DNA from: JBDHUW01 sp039809345
GTDB taxonomy: Bacteria > Patescibacteriota > Gracilibacteria > Absconditabacterales > Absconditicoccaceae
Direction: 5' to 3'
Assembly (NCBI GenBank): GCA_039809345.1
Contig: JBDHUW010000002.1
Span: forward strand, 124,001 to 188,000
DNA: 64,000 nucleotides
In this document: one piece after another, positions 32,862 to 43,714 of the stretch
Layout: every line of letters starts with the position of its first letter
Position numbering within the stretch: the first letter of the stretch is position 1
Translations under genes and position numbers: made by a program
Notes under the pieces: generated by a model
Told to the model about the DNA's origin: nothing
Database searches by the model: none
The model's input: only the letters and a program-made list of their open reading frames with translations

Positions 32862-35800
32862 ATGAAGAAGTTTCTACCGCTACCAAATATCTATAAGATC
32901 ATCATTGGTTTTGTGATTATATTTGTGTCCTACTTAGGCTACTTCCTACTATCACAATATAAAGCAGTTCGCTCATTCACCATTGAAGATGATATCACTA
33001 TACTCAAAAAGTACGTAGGAGTTTCTATCTCTGCTTGAACCAAAGTAACCATAAACAAAGTATTTGGTGAGAGATCCCTTTGAAGCATGTATGACATTAT
33101 TCTGGAAAAAAGTACAAAATGAGTTTTTAAAATATGAGATAGATCTTCAAATATACATTTCTCTAAACCAATCAAGATTCTATTTTCGACTGACCTTCCA
33201 GATGGCACCAAAGTGAAAATCAAAGCAAAGCACGTATGAGAATCAACTTTCACAGAATCTGGACTAACAAAAACTATAGATGCAAAATGCGTTGGGGGAA
33301 TCCCATCTATATGAGCAGATTTGAGTACTGTACATGATAATCAAGTAATCATCTATACATGTAGTCTATCTGAATTTGTTATTGAACCAGTATTTATATT
33401 ATCAAGTGAAACTGTGGGGTTTGACCAGCCAGTCAACGTTGTTCATCATCTAGCTAATGATTCCATGCTTATAGCATGATGGTTTGGTTCATACAAATGA
33501 GAGTCAACTAATGGCAATGGTATTATAAAGTTGCTATCTAATGGAGAAGTAGATACTTGATTTTCAGTTCCCCCATGAACTATAGCTAATGTAAATGCAA
33601 TTGCTGTACAAAATGATGGGAAAGTACTGGCTTGATGAAACAAGCTAGTAAGGCTAAATCCTGATTGATCTATTGATGACAATTTTTTTACAGGACAAAA
33701 TGGTTGATATGGTTATAATAACAATGGTATTGAAAGTATACTTATATTACCAGATGATAGAATCTTAGTTGGATGAACATTCTATGGAGGAATCCAATTG
33801 CTCAACGCAGACGGTAGTCATGTTAGCTGATCAGCACTAGACATATTTACAGTTTACTGAATTTTTAATGATACTGGACCAAGAGTGATGAAGCAACAAG
33901 CAGACTGAAAGATTCTTATATGATGATTGATACAGGGATTTAGAGATATTAATGGTAATGATTACCAGGGATCTAACTTAATTAGATTAAATGCTGATTT
34001 AACAATTGACACATGATTTAGTATAGATATGAGTCGAAATTTTTGAGAGTCTGCATATGATATATCTGTATATGATATATTAGTTCAATCAGATGGGAAA
34101 ATTGTTATTACATTTGGGAGGTTTCATATGAGTCCTAACACATTAGTCAGATTACTCCCTGACTGATGACTTGATCAAGAATTCTGACTTGAGTGAACTG
34201 ATTATAAAGGTGGTTCAATCGAGCTAAATAGTAACGGTGAAATATTATCATACTGAACAGATATTCGTGATATCTCTATCGACAACAATAACAATATCGT
34301 ATTAGTATGACAGTTTACAGAATTTGCATGACGTGCAGTAAATAATATTATCAGATTAGATAATAACGGAATCGATGATGGCACCTTTTCTCAAAACATA
34401 GGAAAACAGCTCAATGGTCCCATATATGACATTGCAAAGCAATCTGATGGGAAACTAATTATAATATGAGGATTCACAACATATGAATGAGAATCCAGCA
34501 ACTGAATCGCTAGACTCAATACAGACCTATCACTAGATACATCATTTCAATCGCCATTTATGTGATGATTATGACCAGACTCTACTATCTATATACATGG
34601 AGATGATAAAATTATGGTATGATCATATTTTAATATCACAGCAAATCATGGGGAAGTGCGTAATGTGATCAGACTACTTCCCGACTGACAAATAGATGAA
34701 ACGTTTTTACCGGATCCTCGATTATATGATCAGTTTGACAGTTGTAGTAATTTGAAGTTTACATTTCTACCGAACAATAAGGTACTAGTTTGGCATTGCT
34801 ACCTAAGTAGATTGAATCCAGATTGATCATTGGATACAGGATTCGACATAAATAGCGTACAAGCTGGAGAATCAGTGTATAACAGCTCTTCAATGTGAGT
34901 ACAGGGTGATTGAAAAATTCTAATCCTTCATCAATGAATGCTAACTAGATTATTGCCAGATGGCGATATTGATCCTACATTCAATCGCAACAATAACACT
35001 CTGCCTATGCATATTATCCAAACTCGTGTTCAAAAAATATATGTATTACCAAATAACAAAATTTTAGTTGGCTGAATGTTTAATCAATATTGAAATAGTA
35101 ATCTAATCAGTCTAGTAAGACTCGAAGCAGATGGAGATATCGATCCTACTTTTGTTGGTCCTGGCCTACTAGAGGACTCCTCTATAAACGATATCGTAGT
35201 TGATGAACAAGGATATATTCATATTTGATGAATACTCTATACCGATCCACTGTCGCCTACAGTATGAAAGACACTCTTAAAACTATACCCAAATGGGACT
35301 ATATACTACACTCCTCCCATGCCAGATACAGACAACTGACAAGTACTTTCACTCTTTCTCCAAAACAATACCTGATTACTAATTTGATGAAATTTCAATA
35401 CATATAATTGAATCACTGTGAGCGAAAACTTTATAAAAGTTAATGATATTGATTCACCTGCAATAGTCACAGCGCCATGAATACCAACGATAAAATATCC
35501 TACTAGTGGCTCAGTTTTGTCTACTACCTGAAGCATAGTTATTTATGGGACTTGAGAAATAAACAGAGACGTTGATGTGACTGTGGGAGAAATTCTCTAT
35601 GAAACTACGACGTCATCAACTTGATACTGGGAAATAACTACTACAGAGCTATGAACTGGTATATATGAAATAAGTACTATCCTTACCAATTCTCTATACG
35701 ACATCAACTCATCTTCTGCAAGAGCAACATTTTCAATACAGACTGCAATACCTACGCCGCCTAGTACATGACAAGTTACTCCTCCTCCTGCTCCTAGTCA

Positions 35801-36503
35801 ATGAGGTGGTGGATGAGGCTGAGGCGGCGGTTGAGCAGCAACGTCAACACCTACTACACCAACCGTACCAGGAATAAATCCATCTACCCCTTCAATCACT
35901 CTCCCAAGTGCTGGATTCCCAGATCCTACTCTCCCAGGAGCCACTGAAATTATCAAAAACTGACATACATTGCTTCTCGATGAATTAAACAGCGACAAAG
36001 AAATGCAAACCGCGTATCAGTTTGCATATGAAAATAAAATGACAAGAAATACATTAGAGAACAAACAAACTCTCTATGCTCCACTGACAAGAGAAGAACT
36101 AGCAAAAATTATGAGCTCATATATTAAAAACGTAGATAAAAAGGTAATTCCTCAAAACAAAGCCTGCACTCTTGAAAAATACCAAGATTATAGAAGCATC
36201 AATAGAACCTATAGATTATCTGTACTTGAAATGTGTAATCTAGGATTGATGTGAGTCAAATCTGATGGGACTCCTATAGCAATATATAACCCAAAGTGAA
36301 TTGTGACCAGAGCAGAGCTATCAACCATACTCTCTAGATACCTATACGGCAAAAAATACAACAAAGATTGAGAAGACCGATACATCAACCATATGAATGC
36401 TCTCAAAACTACTTGAGTTATCAAAACCTCGACAGCTCCTACAAAAAGAGAAATCAGATGATTTATGTTTATCATGCTGCATAGAATTCATTCATATAAA
36501 TAG
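32862..36503 (+). CDS. Giant delta-60 repeat surface protein with SLH-like C-terminus
   Basis: 1213 residues. An N-terminal signal/anchor (KIIIGFVIIFVSYLGYFLLS) is followed by some 900 residues of delta-60 repeats (DUF5122 beta-propeller type), seen as recurring ...DGKILVGG... and ...RLNPDGSLDTGF... units, about one per 50 residues. Then come a beta-sandwich-like segment (SPAIVTAPGIPTIKYPTSGSVL), a Pro/Gly linker with eleven consecutive glycines, and SLH-like segments (LTREELAKIMSSYIKNV, VTRAELSTILSRYLYG). SLH domains attach proteins to cell-wall glycan. It is probably a large surface adhesin. The polyglycine run mixes TGA with GGT, GGA and GGC, direct evidence for the recoding. Monocistronic. 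Confidence 0.85.
35802..35834 (+). repeat. Polyglycine tract of mixed TGA and GGN codons
   Basis: Eleven consecutive codons TGA GGT GGT GGA TGA GGC then TGA GGC GGC GGT TGA, in frame in the linker of the surface protein. TGA alternates with ordinary glycine codons, as expected only if they are synonymous. Confidence 0.9.
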
Positions 36504-36510
36504 CTAAAAT

Positions 36511-36537
36511 AAAAAAGACCAGCATGGGAGCTGATCT
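36511..36537 (-). terminator. Intrinsic terminator after DsbA-like gene
   Basis: Stem AGATCAGC / GCTGGTCT (minus strand) with a 6-base loop, followed by six T. It also lies 7 bases beyond the stop of the convergent surface-protein gene. Confidence 0.75.
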
Positions 36538-36614
36538 CTTCTCTTGGGATGTTATTGCCATTCGTTGGCTACTTGATAATGTATATTCGGGTATATATTG
36601 CAAGCGAATCTCTA

Positions 36615-37493
36615 TTATTTTGTCCACTCAGTAATGATTTGTTTGAATGTATCTACAGGATATGCTCAAGCTACAAGTTTCCATTCACCAGTTTCATTGT
36701 TGATTACAATGTTTCAAGGGGTACCACGACTAGATGTCAAAGTACCAAACTCTGCCCAATTAGCTGCGTAAATAGATTTTGTATCTCATTTAGTGATACA
36801 TTCTTGTAACGCTGTAGTATCTACAGCCAACTCTTTAGCAAATTCTAATATTTTTTCATTTGGTACTACAGTAGATGTAGTTGATGATGACAATATTTTG
36901 TCATACATTCATACATATGCTTCCTCTCCCTTGATTTTTCATGCACACAGGATAGCCAATGATTTATACTCAGTTCCAACATGATTTACTCATTGCACCA
37001 CCTTATATATGTGATTTACAGCTCATGGGAATGCATCCATAGTATTTTTGATTGTTTTATCATTGTGATGCCTTATACAAAATGGACACTCAGGATCAGA
37101 ATACTCTACTATGGTAAACTTAGCATCGTCTGCCCCCTCTACATACGCTCCTGCTTTAATAGCTTTCATCTGATCAGGAGTCAATGTCCCTGATGGGAAT
37201 TGTTGTTGTGGTTGTGCAGCAGCAGGTTGAGCAGGCTGAGTCGTAGTATCTGGCTGTGCAGCAGGCGTACCATTGAGTTGGTCGATCGCATCTTGCAATC
37301 ATTGTGCTTGCTGAGCAATAAACTTCTCATTTGTGAAAAGCTTTTTTGCTAATGTATAGTTTTCTGATCATCCGTATTGCAATGCGGCAACAGTATCCAT
37401 CTTCGTCACAATTATTCATACTCCTGCAGCTACAGACAATATTGACAGAACAGACAATATTATCGTAGCTCTTAAAAGGCTCTTATCTTCCAT
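36615..37493 (-). CDS. DsbA-like thiol-disulfide protein, membrane-anchored
   Basis: 292 residues. An uncleaved N-terminal helix (ATIILSVLSILSVAAGVGIIV) is followed by a Gln/Pro/Ala-rich linker (QPAQPAAAQPQQQFPSG) and a thioredoxin-fold domain. EYSDPECPFCIRHH carries the CPFC active site, and a cis-proline loop is seen in SSRGTPGNIVIN. This fits the DSBA/thioredoxin_4 family, which forms or reshuffles disulfides outside the membrane. Cysteine-rich exported proteins in this window, such as the pilin-like protein, could be substrates (inference). It follows a small membrane protein gene in the same direction. Confidence 0.88.
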
Positions 37494-37521
37494 TATAATG
37501 TATAAGATAATAAGATAAAGA

Positions 37522-38016
37522 TTATTGTGCAGTCGCTTCTGGTGTAACCTCTATAGTCTCTGCAGTTGGCTCATTTGTCGTAGCTCCCTCCTCTGTAGGT
37601 ACCAAGGTAGTAGGGTCTATTCCTGCTGCATCTCAGTCTTGAGCTTGCACGTCTTGAGCCTGTTGTTGCATTTCCATTTGCATCTTGCTTTGTTGTATAA
37701 ACATTTCTACCTGTTGTTTCATAGCTTCTTGATATGATGGTGTTTCATATATTTCTGCATTGAGTCTATTATAATTTTCAATACCTCACGCCTTGAGTGC
37801 TTGTTCTGCTACAATTTCCTTTCTAATAATCTTCGGCATAAGCAAAAGGGTAAGAAGTGAACATGTAAACGCTCCTCACAAAAAGATTCGTTGAAGTACA
37901 ATTCATGCTTTGAGTGCAGATTCACTTCCACAGTCTTCATCACAAGCTCAACCACAGCAAGCACCATTATGATGATCTAATTGATTTTCCATTTCTTCTT
38001 TTTCATGATGATTCAT
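37522..38016 (-). CDS. Hypothetical single-pass membrane protein, Cys/His- and Gln-rich
   Basis: 164 residues. The N-terminus is His/Cys-rich (MNHHEKEEMENQLDHHNGA, then CCGGACDEDC) and looks metal-binding. One transmembrane helix (LGGAFTCSLLTLLLM) and a long Gln/Met-rich, probably coiled C-terminal part follow (MKQQVEMFIQQSKMQMEMQ), ending in a Thr/Glu/Pro tail. Family not recognised. It starts 119 bases from the next upstream gene and ends 29 bases before the DsbA-like start, suggesting a common redox or metal theme. Confidence 0.65.
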
Positions 38017-38135
38017 TATATATACATTTAAGAATAAATACGAGATATATCTAACATTTTCACGTACAAAAATCAAGTCAGAAAGCTACTTTAATGTTGA
38101 CAAAAAAAACATTACCTTAATCCAAACTTAAAAGA

Positions 38136-38603
38136 TTACTCTACGTTTGGTCACCCACATTGCGGACAATAATCAAATACCCACTGATATGATGATTTGC
38201 ATTCCTTACATTTTACTGCCATTTGCTGACCACAGTAGGTACAAAACTCATGATGCAGTGGATTTTTTTTGGCGCACGAAGGACAAGATGCTACCTGCGC
38301 ACTAAGAGCTTCTCTCCATCACAAACGATCCCGATTATATCTCATAGGTCTCAAAAATAAATATATCGGAAGACCTACAAATGGAGTTCATAAAGCAACC
38401 AACAATACTGCCAAAATCTGTCATGCAATACTATTTGTCCTTGCCGAAATATCTTTGAGAGTCCACAAGATAGCAAGAACTCGATATAACATCAATAGTA
38501 TTCACACTACATATACATACGTTGCTGGTGAAGAAAACAACTCTTGTATGTTGCTAAATGGAGCTGTCAATGGCGCCAGTACCTCCTGTGCTGAAGTTCA
38601 CAT
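38136..38603 (-). CDS. Membrane protein with C-terminal zinc ribbons
   Basis: 155 residues. Two transmembrane helices (around YVYVVGILLMLYRVLAILWTL and ILAVLLVALGTPFVGLPIYLF) are followed by a cytosolic C-terminus with three CxxC pairs (CPSC, CTYC, CKEC) and CPQCGG, typical of paired zinc ribbons. Function unknown. ATG at 38603 is directly followed by a TGA glycine (M-G-T-S). It lies 27 bases downstream of the RelA/SpoT stop, in the same direction. Confidence 0.7.
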
Positions 38604-38630
38604 ATCATTATACAATAGAATAAAATACTT

Positions 38631-40832
38631 TTAGCTTATTTCTCTTCTAACTACTTTTATACTCTCAGATTTATTTTTCAACTCCTTTATCAAATAGCTC
38701 AACTTCGAAGGATGAGATGTGTCACAGGTAATGTAAACATACTGGTATTGCTCATCAATATTTTCTGAATGGATCTTTGCTATATTCAATGTAAGAGTTG
38801 TAAATATCGATAGCAGATCTAGCAACACTCACGGTTTATCATGACAATGAAGTTTCAAGTGACATGTATAACGGCTTGGTTCACCTCATTCCCAATGCGC
38901 CTCTAGAAGTTTTTCTGGAGACACAGATGCCAAAGCAACACAGTCTATACGATGTATTTTGATGCCGTCTTTTCATGAACGAGCTATGATCTTATCATGT
39001 ACTGCTGGCCTACATTCTGGGCACATAAAATGTCACAGGCGCAATCATCAATCTATAACCACCTCTGGATTTTCATTTGTATGTACAATCCTCTTGACCT
39101 CAACATGTGCTCACTGATCCTCTATGCGATTTTTGTAGAATTTCTTTATAAAAGTGAGATATCATATTTGCTTATCCAATAGCTGTATCAAAACACGATC
39201 AAACTGATCTCATTTATACTCTTTTGTGATCAAATCCTCTTTGCTAAACAAGGGAGGAAGGTTGTATTCATGCAGCTTCTGCTCCAATACCAAACGTGAT
39301 TTTTGCAACAACTGATCTCTCTCTTTTGACTTCAAATACTTTGTTAATTTTGCTTTTGCTGATGGAGTATGCAAGTACTCTTGCCAGTTGCCTGATGCAC
39401 TAAATTTATTTTTGAATGCATGTACAATCACAACATCTCAGGTTTTGAGTTTGTGTCCTATTTGCACAATATTTCAGTTTACAAGTGCGTTCTGAAATTT
39501 GAGTCACAAATCTGAATGTATACGGAATGCAAAGTCCAAAACAGTACTTCCCTCCGGCATCTCTACCACGTCTCAAGTTTGTGTGTAAATGAAAATATTG
39601 CGATCTAGAAATTCAATATTGAGCTCGTTTTTGAATCACTCCTTGTCATCATTGTTCGTATAGGTAGTGACCAAATCTTGTAGTTTTCTGATCCAAATTG
39701 CTTGATTTGCATTGGCACTTGTCACTCACTTATTTTCAGCATAAGCAAAATGAGCAGCGATTCACCACTCTGCCCTCTCATCCATTTCCCTGGTGCGTAT
39801 TTGGATTTCAACAGCAAAATCATATAATCACAGTATAGTGGTATGTAAACTCCTGTATCAGTTTGATTTTGGAATCGCAATATAGTCTTTGATCTTATTG
39901 ATAATTGGTGTAAAGTGTTTATGGATGAGTCACATAATAATATAGCAATCACCTGGTTCTTCAGTAATCACACGAAACGCAATCAAATCATGTACTTTAG
40001 ACAAATCAAAGTTCTTGTATCTATAATGCATCTTTTCCCGAATTCTATACGGGCTTTTGATTCTTCACTTTACATCCAAAAATGGAATCTCCGCTTCTTC
40101 TATAATATTTTTTATCTTTTCAATACCCTTCTCTATGATGTCTTGTTGATGATGAAATTGCTTATCTAAGTGCATTGAAATTTCTGCAAATTCCTTGGGG
40201 TATAGAATACTAAATGCACCATTTTCCAGGAGTTGTTGAAAATAATATAATCATAATCTCTTGGCGATAGGCATATATATTTGCAAAGTCTCATCCGCAA
40301 TACGACGCTGCTTCTCCTCTTTTGGATGATACTGCAACGTTTGAATATTGTGAACACGGTCTGCAAGTTTGATAAAAATTACACGCAAATCCTTCCCCAT
40401 AGCGAGAAATGTTTTTTTGAGGGTCTCTAAGTGACGCTCTTCTCACTGGTATCTTACTTTAGAAACTTTCACCAGTCCTTCACACAGATCTGCAACTTCC
40501 TGCCCAAACTCCTTAAGAATGGTCTCATAAGAAATATCTGTATCTTCAATCACATCATGCAGTATACATGCTTGTATAGTTGCTATATCTGGTTTGATTG
40601 CCAACAAAAAAAGAGTGGCTTTCAAAGGATGAACTATATAAGGCTCTCATGAGTGTCTTTTTCATTCTATGTGTGCAGATTTAGCAAACTCATATGCATA
40701 TTGTATTTTCGATTCATCAAGATCTGGCATATATTTTTGGGTTTCAGCAATAATTTCATCTACAAGGTGCTGAGGATGATCGTCGAAAACTGGCTTATAT
40801 GAAAGAAATTTTTGTAATTGTCTAATGTGCAT
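38631..40832 (-). CDS. RelA/SpoT family (p)ppGpp synthetase/hydrolase
   Basis: 733 residues, full-length Rel architecture. The HD hydrolase domain is seen in HPLKATLFL, CILHDVIEDT and KFADRVHNIQTL. The synthetase domain has ISKV...DLIAFRVI and NGYRSLHTTI. Then come the TGS domain and, at the end, an ACT domain (HDKPGVLLDLLSIFTTLTLNIAKI). Both activities look intact, so it is probably a bifunctional Rel enzyme that sets the stringent-response alarmone level. TGA glycines are present in SGEPYIVHP and the NGYRS loop. It is the first gene of a minus-strand set with the zinc-ribbon and DsbA-like genes. Confidence 0.94.
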
Positions 40833-40881
40833 ATTGCTATACTACACGAGGCGCTCACTGAATGCAAGCGAAAAAACTAGA

Positions 40882-41502
40882 TTATATGATAATTCAAAAA
40901 ATAAATGCAGCTATAGCTAAGATATATTGCTCTAAAAAAGACGTCAATCATATAATCATGATTCAGAAAATCACTCATCACAGCACATCTATCGGATAGT
41001 GCTTTTGAAGTGCAATGCGTGATAATGAGACGCTTACAAAATAGAGAAACAAAACTACTGCCAGGATAATATTATATATGGGACTCGTTTCCATTGCCGA
41101 AAACAATAGCATAAATACACCGTAAAATGCAACTATAAAACTATTTGACGTATGTATACTTGGGAAAGAAGAGGCATCTAATCTTTGTAAAAAGGTTTTA
41201 GCAACTACTTTCACAGGACGAGGTTTGCGATATAGATATTTTATAATACTTCAAAAGAAATAACTTAGAAAGAGAGATCGACACAAGAGCAATCGAATTG
41301 TTAGTGGTGATACTTGGTATATCACTATGCCCTCAAAAACCTCAGGAGAGACCAGTGCTTGCATCATAGTATACAGAGCAAAAATTGGCTCCTGAGTATA
41401 AGTCACTCCTTGATATAATATCAATCACAATAAAAGAAACAGTCATGGCATTTGTCCAAATTTTGTAATTATCTTTCGGAATTTCGTTTCTACCACAGTC
41501 AT
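40882..41502 (-). CDS. PAP2 superfamily membrane phosphatase
   Basis: 206 residues, about six predicted transmembrane helices. The PAP2 motifs appear as KYLYRKPRP (KxxxxxxRP), SFPSIHTSNSF (the PSGH position reads PSIH) and SLSRIALQKHYPIDVLGG (SRxxxxxHxxxD). These proteins remove phosphate from undecaprenyl pyrophosphate or other lipid phosphates. PSIH instead of PSGH departs from the consensus, but the catalytic histidine is kept. The start at 41502 gives a basic N-terminus. It follows the ABC transporter gene by 18 bases. Confidence 0.85.
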
Positions 41503-41520
41503 TGCACATTTGATATAAAG

Positions 41521-43263
41521 TTAAAATCAGCTCTGTAGCTCAATCATTTTTGCATACATTCATCATGCTTCTGCAAGCTTTTCATGTGTTCACTGCTCAA
41601 TAATCTTTCATTTTTCTAGTACCACAATACTATCTGCCTTCTTCACCGTTTGCAATCTATGTGCTACAATCACTACGGTACGTCATGTAAACAACACATC
41701 CAAGGCTCTTGTAATAGCTTCTTCACTCACAGAATCCAATGCAGATGTCGGCTCATCCAACAAGATAATATGTGGATTCTTGAGAAAAATTTTCGCAATT
41801 GCCAAACGCTGACGCTGTCCTCAAGACAACTTGATTCACTTTTCTCATATATATGTCTCTAATCACAAAGGCATATCATAAATAAACTGACATTGGGCTT
41901 TTTCGATCACTTCCTGTATGTCCTTTTTCTTTGGTTTATAGTCAAGCGCATATACTAGATTATCATAGATGGTTCCATCAAAAACTGATGGCTCCTGAGT
42001 CAAATATCAAATGTTTTTATAGTAAGATTTCAGTGAGACACTCAGCTTGTCTATCTTATCACTCGGTAGCTTTTGTCCATCAATCAAAACCTCTCCACTA
42101 TTTACTTGCAAGTATCAAGCAATAAGTTTCACGAGCGTTGTTTTTCATCCTCATGATGATCAAACTAATGCTATTTTTTTTCACGGCTCAATAGAAAATG
42201 TAAAGTTATCAAATAGCATCTCATCTCAATATCAGAAACTAACTCAAAGCAACTCTATCTTTCATTGCTTAAATTTATACCTATGCCCATATTCCAGTCC
42301 AACGATTTGTGGCATATTATCAACTAAATCTCGTAACTTTTCAACATCAGCCCAATCTTTTGACATATCCTTCAAAGTCCCCAATGTTTTATCCAACATT
42401 CACTGCAACAAAAAAAGAGACGCCACCACTCCATAAAAAAATGATAATTCCATTTCTCAAGCTATAACCCTTCTTCATCCAAAAAGAAAAAATAATATCA
42501 CTGATATATATACAATCATTTGGGGTCATAAAAAGAAAATCTCAGAGTATGGTCATATCTTTATATTTGCTTTTACTTCTTCATCAGAAGTACCTGCTAT
42601 CATTCATAACTCATGATTAATTTTATCGTTTTGTAGTACATCAAATTTACTCATAAATAGTTTTACGATACTTCTCATCCCCTCTCTACGAGCTTCTCTC
42701 CTCAAGTTTCTAAAATACCTCATTTGATAATCTGCTTTTATTCCCACAAACAAGACTAAACCTATCGCAAATATAAAAATCACCGCATATACAGGACGAA
42801 GCATATATATAAAATAAATATTGACCATCAATGTAATGATAATTACCCAAGAAGATCTCAAAATATTTACTAAGATCGAGGATCGCGCCTGTACACCTCT
42901 ATCAACAATAGACAGCATATTCCCTGTTCATATATGTTCAAATGAATTATTATTTATATAAAGAACCTTTTTTAAATATATAGCACGAATTACTTTTTGA
43001 TATACTCGAAATCCCCTTACCCATCCTCTATTTACCGTCAAAAAACGCAACAGGAAATAGACCATCACTATTCATCAAATGCCATATAAGTGTAAAAAAT
43101 AAGTTTCATACTTTCATTTCTCAAGTAATCACAAGAGGTGCTTTGTAAAAAAAACACCGAGGACAGGCAATATTCACCATAGAAAATATACTACAGCCCC
43201 CCGTGCTGTATCTCTTCATGCAATTCGATATGGTTCAAACAATCTTTTAATCGTCACTATCAT
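41521..43263 (-). CDS. ABC exporter (fused membrane and ATPase domains)
   Basis: 580 residues, the half-transporter layout: about six transmembrane helices in residues 1-310, then the ATPase. Walker A ALVGSSGGGKTT has its glycines as TGA, TGA, GGA, TGA; the signature is LSGGQRQRLAIAK, and Walker B is HIILLDEPTSALDS, followed by AHRLQTV. It probably acts as a homodimer exporting a lipid, peptide or polysaccharide precursor. It is preceded by an EVE protein (20 bases) and followed by a PAP2 phosphatase. An in-frame ATG upstream at 43275 could add four residues. Confidence 0.92.
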
Positions 43264-43283
43264 TCAACACAACATAGATAAAA

Positions 43284-43706
43284 CTAAGTCATCGAAGTCT
43301 TCGTCTTCTTCATAATATATGTATATTCTTTCGCTGTAACCTCACCTACAGACAAACGTTGCTGTTTCAAAAGACACATGGATTGTAAATTTTCATCATC
43401 CTTTATATCGCCTAAAGAAAGCAGCGTACTCAATTTTTTATATGGGACAAAGTTCACAACCACCCGGTCTCATTTTTCTCAAATTGCGGTTGGGTCAGGA
43501 TATGCTTCTTTGGATACTTTTGCTATTCAGACAATCTCTTTGCCTTCATTGCTGTGATACCAAAAACATAGGTCTCATTTTCTCATTGCACGAAGATTGT
43601 TGCGAGCTTGAAAATTTCTCACACCATCTCGCATTGTTTCCCCATCCTTCACAAACTGATCTCGTGAGTATTTATATGGTTCAGATTTTATCAATCGATA
43701 TTTCAT
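43284..43706 (-). CDS. EVE domain protein
   Basis: 140 residues, single EVE domain (PUA-like fold that reads modified bases in nucleic acids). The family signature is strong: LIKSEP, DGVRNFQARNNLRAM, YHSNEGKEIVGIAKV, KEAYPDPTA, RLSVGEVTAKEY. It is also the best single proof of the second recoding. The family's invariant tryptophans (MxYWLxKSEP, YSWDQ, xWDGVRN, and the later DW-V-V) are CGA, CGA, CGA and CGG here (residues 4, 15, 26, 81). The true arginines of GVRNxQARNNLRAM are AGA, CGC, CGT and AGA. In other bacteria such proteins often accompany defence genes; none is next to it here. Confidence 0.93.
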
Positions 43707-43714
43707 GCAACTAA

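Noticed and set aside
36511..36537. Terminator as a plus-strand terminator of the delta-60 protein
   Set aside because: The T-run is only on the minus strand; on the plus strand the stem is followed by CTTCTCTTGG, so termination there would be weak.
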